A stretch of 10,442 nucleotides of DNA from Phoronis ovalis (lineage: Eukaryota > Phoronida > Phoronidae): positions 1 through 10,442 of the forward strand of contig JAOXYB010063646.1 of assembly GCA_028565635.1 (NCBI GenBank), in the 5' to 3' direction. The notes below the pieces were generated by a model. That model saw only the letters and a program-made list of their open reading frames with translations, made no database searches and had not been told where the DNA came from. The stretch's first letter is position 1. Each line of letters opens with the position of its first letter. Positions 1 through 6,750 of this stretch are shown here, piece after piece. A program made the position numbers and the translations under genes.

Positions 1-282
1 AGGCAGTTAGCAAAGCATTACCCCATAGCAAACACTATAAGTTTTAAACACGCCGGGAGAGCACGCCAGATCAGCCGTTAGAAGCCAGGTACTTTGCATG
101 CTACCACAATTTGCCCGTTATTTGATACATCAGTTGTATTGAAAAACGGTTATTATTTAATAACCCCATAGGCATTCTACTATTTCTGTCATTGATTGTT
201 CGGATTTCTCGCACTGCCACACTGGTAGTGTTTGACCTCGATTTACGATCATCGACAAACAAGTATCAAAATATATTTTTCG
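1..282. other. No gene seen; AT-rich sequence
   Basis: I see no convincing exon, RNA gene or repeat here. The short open frames are AT-rich and have no recognisable motif. If the minus-strand OPA1 model is right, this is intron downstream of the 996-1160 exon. Confidence 0.4.
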
Positions 283-387
283 GAAATTCCCATATTCGTA
301 CACCCCTTTACGCATTTATTATGGTTTCCGAGAATTCGTACACCCATATTTTCGGAGAGTTTTGTATTTCCCAAATTTCGTACACCC
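283..387 (+). repeat. Three ~41-bp tandem units ending in TTCGTACACCC
   Basis: The 11-mer TTCGTACACCC occurs at 295, 335 and 377, spacing 40 and 42 bp. Each copy is preceded by a similar stretch containing TTCGGA or TTTCCGAGA. The units are imperfect. An A-run and a T-run follow (391-420), then GTACGAATTTGAG, which echoes the reverse complement of the motif. The array lies just 5' of a single copy of the ~310-bp repeat. Confidence 0.75.
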
Positions 388-440
388 CCCAAAATTTAAA
401 AAAAATTATTTTTTTTTTTTGTACGAATTTGAGAAGAATT

Positions 441-684
441 ACCGTATGTCCTTTGTGCATCCATCTTTGAATCATCCAGTCAATGCTTTGTCTTTTTGGT
501 ATGCGGCACAAAGTAACGTGCCTTCTCGGGAACAAACATGGCCACCAGTCGGCCACCTTAGAAGTGATCAGGCTCAAAAATTTACCAGACCTGTACTTGA
601 CCTGTATTTTTCCTGTGTCGAATATGAAGCTAATCGAATAAAAACTCAAGCAGTTATTGTAAGAAAAAAAAAGTTACGCACAAC
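441..684 (+). repeat. Single diverged copy (A) of the ~310-bp repeat
   Basis: This matches the units at 6751-8493 by eye through shared landmarks in the same order: CTTTGAATCATCC, GGAACAAACATGGCCACCAG, TCGGCCA, CTGTACTTGACCTGTA, GAATATGAAGCTAATCG, AAAACT and GCAGTTATTGT. It starts near ACC-TATG-TCC and stops after GTTACGCACAAC. The final ~60 bp of a full unit and the terminal hairpin of the other blocks are missing. Both strands show short open frames over it (for example minus 308-649), but these follow the repeat's DNA and are not supported as genes. Confidence 0.8.
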
Positions 685-995
685 ATAAATGCACATTTTT
701 TACATTTTAAAAACAAAACCATGTAGAAAGATTTATTAAACACCCCTGCACTGATTTAATATGTTTACCATTAAATTTATTTAGTTAATCAGCCTGTTTT
801 TGTGAGTCATAACTTTAAAATTGTTTGCGAACATCAGACATCAGCCAACAAAAACATTATTCTGAACAAAGCAAATAGCTGATTACTCTGTACCAGTGAT
901 ATTAGCATACCATACCTTTTTACCCACTTTAGCCACCAAACTTGATATGCAAATCATTTCCCCACCTTTTAATAACAGCTTAATAAAGAACTGAC
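685..995. other. No feature seen; probable OPA1 intron
   Basis: AT-rich sequence directly downstream, on the minus strand, of the donor of the 996-1160 exon. I looked for the next OPA1 exon (the segment leading into the GTPase P-loop) and did not see it, so that exon is probably beyond the left edge of the window. Confidence 0.4.
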
Positions 996-1160
996 CTTCA
1001 TAGTTCTACGTTTTTTAGTTGTATTTTTCTCTCCTTTCAACAATAACTGTTTCCGTAGATCTCTGTTTTCCTTTTCCAACCTTTCAACTTCTTTTTGGTA
1101 GCGAGTCTGTACCTTCATCATTTCTCGCTGAACTTGCTGCATTCTTTGTTGCTGTGTTAA
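996..1160 (-). CDS. OPA1: OPA1 internal exon: coiled coil before the GTPase domain
   Basis: OPA1 is the dynamin-family GTPase of the mitochondrial inner membrane that drives inner-membrane fusion and shapes cristae. Read on the minus strand, 165 bp stay open for 55 codons. An acceptor (TATTATTTAG) precedes 1160 and a donor (AAG|GTCAGT) follows 996, both phase 0. A second in-frame acceptor, AACACAG, would start the exon at 1151. The peptide is Gln-rich, then highly charged, and contains RYQKEVERLEKEN followed by LRKQLLLKG and a basic tail ending KKRRTMK. I recall animal OPA1 having ERLEKENKELRK, a short linker and a KLKK-type basic end just before the GTPase domain, which fits in order and spacing. 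The identification rests on remembered family sequence, not a search. Only this exon is recognisable; the start, membrane segment and GTPase domain are outside the window. Confidence 0.85.
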
Positions 1161-1464
1161 CTAAATAATACCATAATTGTCACAATACTAAACATTTAAT
1201 AAACATTTATTTATGAATGTTCAACAAACTTTTTTTGTAAACTTATGAAGCCTCGGATACAAGGACTACGAATACCTTTTATCTCTATATAGGTAGGTAT
1301 TTCAACATAAAGGTTGAGTCACTACTCAAAAAGGATTTCAATGTGAAAGGCTTTACACGAATATAAGAACACTGCAGTTTGACACAACATTTCATGGGCA
1401 TTTTTAAAGTTAAATTTTCTCATAGTTAAACAGAATAAAAACTAGAGGTCTGCACTGCATTATA

Positions 1465-1525
1465 GTGGCTTGTAGCTGGCCCCCGCAGTTTGTGAAGTAA
1501 TCTCCTTATGTTTTACACCTAAAAC
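1465..1525 (+). repeat. Diverged 61-bp direct repeat, copy 1
   Basis: This aligns without gaps to 1722-1782 at roughly two thirds identity by eye. Shared blocks include TTGT-GCTGG, GCA-TTTGT, GTA-T-CC and the end TAAAAC. The two copies are 257 bp apart start to start. Confidence 0.5.
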
Positions 1526-1593
1526 AAGTCACCGGATAAAATCTGCATGATAAAAACATACATTTCTTTATCTATTTTTTTTTGTAGAGCAGT

Positions 1594-1611
1594 TCAGTAA
1601 GTGCTTACTGA
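1594..1611. other. Short perfect inverted repeat (8-bp stem, 2-nt loop)
   Basis: TCAGTAAG, TG, CTTACTGA forms a near-perfect palindrome in the spacer between the two 61-bp copies. No flanking features suggest a specific function. Confidence 0.5.
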
Positions 1612-1721
1612 CATAAACCAAGCTAGTCTTATGTATGAACAAGTGGATAATGCTGCACTAATGGTAACAAGAAGCCAGTCTATACTGGAGACAGATGCTT
1701 ATGACAAATAAAGTGGCTAGT

Positions 1722-1782
1722 ATGGTTTGTGGCTGGAGAGTGCAATTTGTAATGTAGTTCCCTGGTATTACATGCGTAAAAC
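1722..1782 (+). repeat. Diverged 61-bp direct repeat, copy 2
   Basis: This is the partner of 1465-1525, equal in length. Only these two copies were noticed. They may be remnants of an old ~257-bp tandem duplication or of a dispersed element. Confidence 0.5.
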
Positions 1783-2149
1783 CGTTCTGCTTTTGACAAG
1801 TAAGTGGCAAAAACTTAAAATTCAGCTTCACCTAACCTGCTGATAACTTCAAATAATGAAATTTAATTGAATAATTGAAAGTGACATACAGTCATCTCAA
1901 ACATGCATACAAGTCCAGGGAGGCAGGCAATATGTAAGCCTTTACAATGCGTTAAAAACAAAACGCAAAAGTGCCAACTTTTTCGATACCTTACTGTAAC
2001 AAAGTGAAAGTCTTAAGGACAATCCAAAGGTAGTGTCATACCTCTAAAAACACCTCTTTCATGATTTTGTGAAAAACATACCCAAAGAGTACCATACACA
2101 AAAATTTACCTTAGCTTAGTTTCCCAATGTATACAAGACTATTCGAATG

Positions 2150-3030
2150 GTGTCTCTTGTCAGTTTAGTTTGTCCTTGAAAGGCAAGGTTAATGGTCGTG
2201 TGTTCAAGAGATGCGCAGTCATTACAAATTTGCACGCTTGACTATAGGAACAATATTTTTATAGCTACTGCAGCCACGTACGATTTGGAATGACTCCTGT
2301 ATATATTATGGCTTTCAATTTGCAAGATATGATGCACCACAAACACATAGTTTCACTTTGAAGGTCAAAGTTAAGGTTGAGTAATCAATTTATGCAGTCA
2401 TCAACATGCATGCCTGACTTGGAATGTTTTAATTTTGGTTTTAAATATATAGACCATAAAGTAAAGCGAGTTCATATTTTGACTTTGAATATTTGGGTCA
2501 ATTTATCAGTCCAGCCCCTCATCATTAAACATGAATGCTGATTAGGAATGATGTCTGTCATGCTTTTCAAGATATGGAGTCGACCATAATGTACATACAT
2601 CTATGTAAAGATACATTCATTTTTGCCTTTGAAGACTCTAGGACAAGATCACAGTTCAAATAATCATTTGATACAAGAAAATCAAACATGCATCCATGAC
2701 TTGGAATGACATCTCTACCTGTTCTGGTTTTTGAGATGAAAGCAATAATGTACTTTGTAAAAATATCATAGATTCGTCTTTAAGGTCAAGGTCAGCATGT
2801 AGTCATGTCATACACAGTGATCAAGCATGAATGCATAACTTGCAATAATGGATCTGCTTGTACGTAATAGTTTCTGATATGTAGACTGCAATCATATATA
2901 TATTCATACTTCGATTATGAAAATCTGATTCAAGGTCATGTGTTCACTTGTGGTGTGTCATTACAAACACACATGCTGACCAGGAATTGAGGTCTCTATG
3001 TACCAGTTTTTGAGATATGTATAATCAAGG
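2150..3030 (+). repeat. Highly diverged ~140-bp tandem array, GGTCA-rich
   Basis: A recurring order of blocks is visible: a TTTGAAGGTCAAGGTCA-like start, then GTCAT/AATCA, CATGCATGC-TGACTTGGAATGA, a TCTCTNTGT-like block, and TTTTTGAGATATG. The GGAATGA-like anchor falls near 2287, 2421, 2545, 2703, 2842 and 2983, giving spacings of 124 to 158 bp. Units are strongly diverged, so the array looks old. Unit length and GGTCA content recall the ~160-bp repeats described in bivalve pearl/HINE elements, but I could not compare sequences. Confidence 0.65.
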
Positions 3031-3162
3031 GGAAAATGACTAAGACTGAAATGCAGGTACATCCTACAGGAAAAGCCATTGGATCTAAATTATTGGAAAC
3101 TATATTCAAGATCTAGTTCATGGTGATCACTTAAGATCTACCACTAAAGTATGCACACTGGC

Positions 3163-3190
3163 TACAAAACAATGTCTACAAAACAATGTC
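3163..3190 (+). repeat. 14-bp perfect tandem duplication
   Basis: TACAAAACAATGTC occurs twice head to tail and is followed by TACA of a third partial copy. It is probably replication slippage. Confidence 0.85.
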
Positions 3191-3261
3191 TACATATCAT
3201 ATCTAGTTTTGCAATATGGTCCAAAATGTAGTACAATGTAACATAATACAAACTCATTACA

Positions 3262-3291
3262 AACACACACACACACGCCCCCGCACCACAC

Positions 3292-3333
<42 letters not shown>

Positions 3334-3374
3334 ATCCATCCATCCATCTCTATCTCTCCCTCTCTATCTCTCCC
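3262..3374 (+). repeat. Compound microsatellite (AC)n, (AT)15, (CATC)n, 14-bp pyrimidine repeat
   Basis: An (AC) run at 3262-3276 leads through a C-rich interruption to an ACATACATA stretch, about fifteen AT units (3302-3331), four CATC units, and two copies of a 14-bp CT-rich unit (CTCTATCTCTCCCT). The minus-strand open frame over it (3162-3389) reads as Ile-Tyr repeats and is an artefact. The microsatellite directly abuts the second ~310-bp block. Confidence 0.95.
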
Positions 3375-3988
3375 AGATGATAGAATCATCCAGTCAACGC
3401 TTCATATTTTCTGAAATGGGCACAACGTGCCCTGTTGGGAAGAAATACGACCGCCAATCAGCCACGTTGGAAGTAGTCAGGGTCAAAATTAACATGGATG
3501 CCAGTTGGCCATATTGGAAGTGATCAAGATTAAAATTATAACCGTCCTGTATTTTGACCTGCTTGACCCTATACTAAATATGAAGCTGATCAAATAAAAA
3601 CTGAAACAGTTATTGTGAGACAAAAAAAGTGTTGTGCGCAATGAAAAATGTCAAATTTGTATCGGCATTTGACCTACTTCTCAAGGTCATTTTTAAATGT
3701 CACCTAGCCTAATACGCCCACCAACCTATGGCCATCATGAATCCACATTCGAATCGTCAAGTCAACACGTGAAATGCCCTTTCCGGAAGATATATGGCTG
3801 CCAATCAGTTGGTAGTAATCGGGGTCAAAATTATATGCGACCTGTACTTACCCTGTACTGACTATGAAGACGATCTGATAAAAACTGAAGCTGTTATTGC
3901 GAAACAAAAAAAAGTTACATACGACGACCACCACCATGACTCTACAGTGCAATAGTATGCCCATTCACTATAGTGATGGGCATAAAAA
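3375..3988 (+). repeat. ~310-bp repeat block B, two units ending in a hairpin
   Basis: Unit 1 runs about 3375-3717 and unit 2 from 3718. Both carry family landmarks: GAATCATCCAGTCAACGC or CGAATCGTCAAGTCAAC, GCCAATCAG, TTGGAAGT, AATATGAAGCTGATC, GTTATTGTGAGAC, TCAAGGTCATTTTT and CACCTAGCCT. Unit 1 contains a 47-bp internal duplication (GCCAATCAGCCACGTTGG near 3453 and GCCAGTTGGCCATATTGG near 3500). The block ends GTTACATACGACGACC, a spacer and a 29-nt hairpin, then GGGCATAAAAA. That ending is shared with the 6751-8493 block, after which the two sequences differ, so about 3988 marks the element's right end. Confidence 0.85.
3956..3984. other. Terminal hairpin of repeat block B
   Basis: The outer stem is TATGCCCA with TGGGCATA (8 bp). 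A bulged T precedes an inner stem TCAC/GTGA with loop TATA. The same-position hairpin at 8465-8493 keeps the outer stem and has CCAC/GTGG as the inner stem, so a T:A pair is replaced by C:G. AAAA follows at once. A hairpin at the 3' terminus is typical of Helitron/Helentron-type elements. Confidence 0.8.
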
Positions 3989-4322
3989 GTGTACATCTTT
4001 TGGAGGGAAGTAGTTAAAAAAGTTTCACTCTGTGTCAGACTGAGATTTATTAAATGACTGTGTATAGAACAAATATTCCCCAAATGTCTCACTATAAAAT
4101 CATATCTCAATCTAAGCAGTCTAAGAGACAGTTCACCACAGGTTTTCCAAACTTATAGTCTGGTTTCCATGAGTTACTTAACATACTGAAATTGCAAAAT
4201 CGACAGGTCCAAACAGTTTTTGAAGTAGAGAAATTTCTACAAAGTGAAACCTTTCGATTTTTCACAATTCTTACATCTGCATATTTCCAAAAATCTATAC
4301 TTTTAATCATCCATGTTTTCAT
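3989..4322. other. No feature seen between repeat block B and the TTAA boundary
   Basis: Two minus-strand open frames cross this stretch (3862-4110 and 4107-4322). The first begins inside the repeat; neither contains a motif I recognise or good splice context. I treat them as chance frames. Confidence 0.4.
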
Positions 4323-4326
4323 TTAA

Positions 4327-4497
4327 AGGGCGAGCCAAACTTTGTATATACCATACAATGTTATTTTGTCATATGTCGCTTGGCGGTGCGCAGAACGCAG
4401 CAAACTCATTTGTGTTCCTTGGGGGAGTATACATAGCCCTGGTGATCAGTTGGTCGTCGATTCAAAAAGTTGTGTTATTAGGCGTTACGTTGAAATA
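4327..4497 (+). CDS. Candidate exon of an unrecognised plus-strand gene
   Basis: The frame is open from 4327 with no ATG and reaches a strong donor, ATA|GTAAGT, at 4498 in phase 0. The 4380-4497 part is clearly less AT-rich than its surroundings and encodes a compact peptide including KLICVPWGSIHSPGDQL. I do not recognise the family. The donor phase matches the acceptor before 5116, which would create a 618-bp intron. Without a start codon this would have to be an internal exon, or a pseudogene or transposon fragment. Another plus frame across the region (4313-4498) would end in a stop if spliced to 5116. Confidence 0.22.
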
Positions 4498-5115
4498 GTA
4501 AGTAAATTCATATTATTTAAGTGTCATTGCAAAAAACTTTTGCGTTGGTTTCTAATAATTGACTATGCTATCGCTGAATTAAGAGTAATATATTATATTT
4601 TTATGTTGTAATCATTGTAAAATGACTAGTTATAAAGTGGGGTAGACAAGCCTTGTACATGTACTTGTATGTAGTATATAGCTATTATTTATCAACAATA
4701 TGCGATGTAGAAAAATACTATGTCATAGATGCATATTTTATCAGTTCTAGAAAAGAGGCAATTTAAAGTTTATATTTCATTAAAATTGTGTGCTATATCG
4801 TAAAAATAAATCGTGAATTGAAGAAGACATTTGTTGATTATTATAGTAGTCTGGCTTCATTCATATATAACTGCCACATATATAATTATGGGATTACAAA
4901 GTGTAGTCCATCTATTCTCCTACTAAAATTACTCCCCAGCCGTGCTATTATCACTGTACATCATTGCCACAATATGTCCGTTTTATACATATGCGGAATA
5001 GATCTTCCCTCTAAAATATTATTTTTTCCCGATAAACAGGAACCTGTGTTATTATTACTAGCATGAAACAAATATTAACCTTATTTTAATTCTTTTTTAA
5101 ATTTTTTTATTGTAG

Positions 5116-5316
5116 ATGCCAAACAAACCATCGTTAAAAAAAGTGTACACTTTTTTTGACAAGGAAGAACAGAGAAAAAATTTACAGACAAGTTTGAGAG
5201 TCACAAAAAAACAGCACCGTTATGACCATGTACATATGATATGGAAACCTATTATACCGAGTCTGCAAACGAAACTCTGTCAGTTTTTACCTAAAAACAC
5301 TCAGTTTATGGCTTAG
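5116..5316 (+). CDS. Candidate terminal exon of an unrecognised plus-strand gene
   Basis: A T-rich tract ending TTTATTGTAG gives a textbook splice acceptor immediately before ATGCCAAAC. The frame runs 66 codons to TAG at 5314, and AATAAA begins at 5318. The peptide is Lys-rich (KKVYTFFDKEEQRKN near its start) with an aromatic C-terminal half; no known domain is visible. It may be the last exon joined to the frame ending at 4497, or a chance open frame in A-rich DNA. Its position inside the TTAA-bounded segment could make it a remnant of a transposon gene. Confidence 0.25.
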   Translation: MPNKPSLKKVYTFFDKEEQRKNLQTSLRVTKKQHRYDHVHMIWKPIIPSLQTKLCQFLPKNTQFMA

Positions 5317-5317
5317 A

Positions 5318-5323
5318 AATAAA
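5318..5323 (+). terminator. Possible polyadenylation signal AATAAA
   Basis: The hexamer starts one base after the TAG that closes the 5116-5316 frame. Such hexamers are common by chance in AT-rich DNA, so the value lies only in the acceptor-ORF-stop-signal combination. No clear GT-rich downstream element was noted. Confidence 0.25.
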
Positions 5324-5403
5324 CAATGCACATAAACATTTTTGTACTAAAAAAGATTGGAGCAAAATGTAAATAGAGATACTAAATGTAGTGAAACTAT
5401 TAC

Positions 5404-5486
5404 CTGATGACCATCTTCGGGCTGAGCGAGGTCGAATAATTCCTGAACATCATGAACATTTGCATTACATTTATTGGATAAGTTTG
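5404..5486 (-). CDS. Candidate OPA1 exon upstream of the coiled-coil exon
   Basis: On the minus strand, 83 bp lie between AATCAG| at 5487 and CAG|GTAATA at 5403. The exon begins in phase 1 and ends in phase 0, which fits the phase-0 start of the 996-1160 exon. The peptide ends VHDVQELFDLAQPEDGHQ and is acidic and non-repetitive; its DNA is less AT-rich than the flanks. An in-frame TGA lies 22 bp beyond the acceptor, so the exon cannot extend much further upstream. I do not recognise the peptide itself. By position it could match the variable, alternatively spliced OPA1 stretch between the transmembrane region and the coiled coil. The polypyrimidine tract is weak, and the exon falls inside the possible TTAA element. 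Confidence 0.4.
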
Positions 5487-5743
5487 CTGATTGCATTTTT
5501 AATAAATTTCAGCAGGAACTAGTGAATATTCCTTTTTTCCTGTTTATTTTCTGTTTTGCTATGAAGTTTAATAATAAAATTATACTGTCCAGTATATAAC
5601 TTATTGAATGATTTGTTGTTTTTTTTTCATGTATAACGATGTATTCATTTTGAGGAGCAGTCAACAATTCTCATTATTCAAAGAAAAAAATGGTGAAAGA
5701 AAGTTATTCCTTACATGCAAACAAACACAGTGAAACAGATCAT

Positions 5744-5831
5744 GATAATTCTTAATTTAACAACTGTCCGGCACCCCTTTGCCTAGATGGGTTTTCCCAA
5801 AAAAAGGAGATAATTCTTAGTTATTTAACAG
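5744..5831 (+). repeat. Local direct-repeat pair, ~22 bp, 65 bp apart
   Basis: GATAATTCTTAATTTAACAA at 5744 is echoed by GATAATTCTTAGTTATTTAA at 5809. The pair is short and AT-rich and lies close to the right TTAA inverted repeat. It may be subterminal repeats of that element or simple slippage. Confidence 0.45.
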
Positions 5832-5864
5832 TTTTCCAGTGCAAACCTCCAGCTCGCCCTTTAA

Positions 5865-6479
5865 CTGCTCAAAATAATCTTCAAAGTGTGTGAATAAGTT
5901 GCCCAAACAAGACTTGTCGCCTTAATGTCTATACACACGAAGAGGTCTATACACATTTCAACCTACGTTTTAGTAATTAAAATGAAGAGATAGACACATA
6001 AAAGCATACCTTTTAAAACGTTAATACTTCAAGCTTTACAAATCATCAGGTTAAATATTTTGAATTCAGATATATGATCTAATAAGGCCATTTTTGGTTA
6101 AAAAAGAGTTTTTAAATTTTTATTTTCAAAAAAATGTAAGTCAAAAACCCCAGCATCTATAAACTTGAAACTTTGCATAAATGAGCTATACATACATATC
6201 AACAAAATAGCTTTACTTAAAAGTTGCATTTTCTGTAATTTAAGAGGGCAAGAACTGTTTATTTCTTAGTTATCTTTGTTACAAAGTATCTTTAACAAGA
6301 CATTTGTTATGTCCAATGCCATCCAATGTGTAGGATTATATTTATTGTTTTTTACATTAGAAAAGAATATAATACATCATGAATTATAATCTGGTTTATC
6401 ATTGAGGGATACTCTTATTCAAAATGACTGTATCTGCTGTCTTATGTCTTACCCCAGGGAAGAACTGACCATATTTTTA
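5865..6479. other. No feature seen
   Basis: AT-rich sequence with no recognisable exon, RNA gene or repeat on either strand. Confidence 0.4.
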
Positions 6480-6750
6480 GATGGGTATGTGCAGCCCAAA
6501 CTCAAAATATCCACCCATTTTTAAGGATCGGATCTCAAAAATTGGTCCACTTTTAGGGTTTTCTGTCACAAAAAGGACCAATTTTTAAGGTTTTTTCTTG
6601 AAAAAGTTCCTGGAATTGATACCTTTAAATAAAATCGGAAAACGACCTATTTTTAGGGTTTGTTGAAGAGTGGACCAATCTCTATGGACATTTCTGTGAA
6701 AAATCAATCAATTTTTAGGGATTAATTTGTGAAAAAGTGACTCATTTGGG
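6480..6750 (+). repeat. Degenerate ~32-bp tandem array (about 7-8 units)
   Basis: The unit is approximately GGACCAATTTTTAGGGTTTT followed by CTGTGAAAAA. Units start near 6511, 6543, 6575, 6606 (diverged), 6644, 6671, 6705 and 6737 (partial), with lengths of 27 to 38 bp. GCAGCCCAAA at 6491 and TTTGGGCTAC at 6745 bracket the array as near-perfect inverted motifs (one mismatch). The right end merges directly into the first ~310-bp unit. Confidence 0.8.

Larger units (their letters stand above)
1161..5403 (-). other. Putative OPA1 intron, ~4.2 kb and repeat-filled
   Basis: This span separates the two phase-compatible minus-strand exon candidates. On the minus strand it opens with GTAATA at 5403 and closes with TTATTTAG at 1161. 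Inside lie a 61-bp direct-repeat pair, a GGTCA-rich array, a compound microsatellite, one ~310-bp repeat block and part of the TTAA-bounded segment. The intron boundary at 5403 is only as certain as the 5404-5486 exon. Confidence 0.4.
4323..5864. mobile_element. Possible TTAA-flanked non-autonomous DNA transposon (~1.54 kb)
   Basis: The left end TTAAAGGGCGAGC (4323-4335) is the exact reverse complement of the right end GCTCGCCCTTTAA (5852-5864). This reads as TTAA target duplications around 9-bp inverted repeats AGGGCGAGC, an arrangement used by piggyBac-family elements. The next ~12 bp also show partial inverted similarity (AACTTTGTA against AGGTTTGCA). The ends do not begin with the CC(C) usual for that family, and no piggyBac transposase is visible inside. 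A chance 13-bp inverted match in 10 kb is not negligible. The element would also enclose the 5404-5486 exon candidate, which argues against one of the two. Confidence 0.3.

Noticed and set aside
308-649. 113-codon minus-strand open frame
   Set aside because: It covers copy A of the ~310-bp repeat and neighbouring simple repeats, has no known domain, and similar frames appear in other repeat copies purely from shared DNA.
3162-3389. 75-codon minus-strand open frame with Ile-Tyr repeats
   Set aside because: It is a translation of the compound microsatellite.
4377-4470. tRNA- or SINE-like A/B boxes (TGGCGGTGCGCAG and GTCGATTCAA; also GATCAGTTGG)
   Set aside because: Box spacings do not fit a tRNA and no acceptor stem or anticodon arm could be paired.
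4788-5066. 92-codon plus frame with a faint resemblance to a DDE transposase end (LPSRAIIT, ILFFPDKQEP)
   Set aside because: The expected catalytic Asp-Asn context is absent, it lies in the proposed intron, and the resemblance is too weak to claim.
5820-5925. Minus-strand frame with FEDYFEQLKGELEV as another OPA1 exon
   Set aside because: Its only nearby donor is weak (GAG|GTTTGC) and leaves phase 0, whereas the 5404-5486 candidate needs phase 1. It also crosses the TTAA inverted end.
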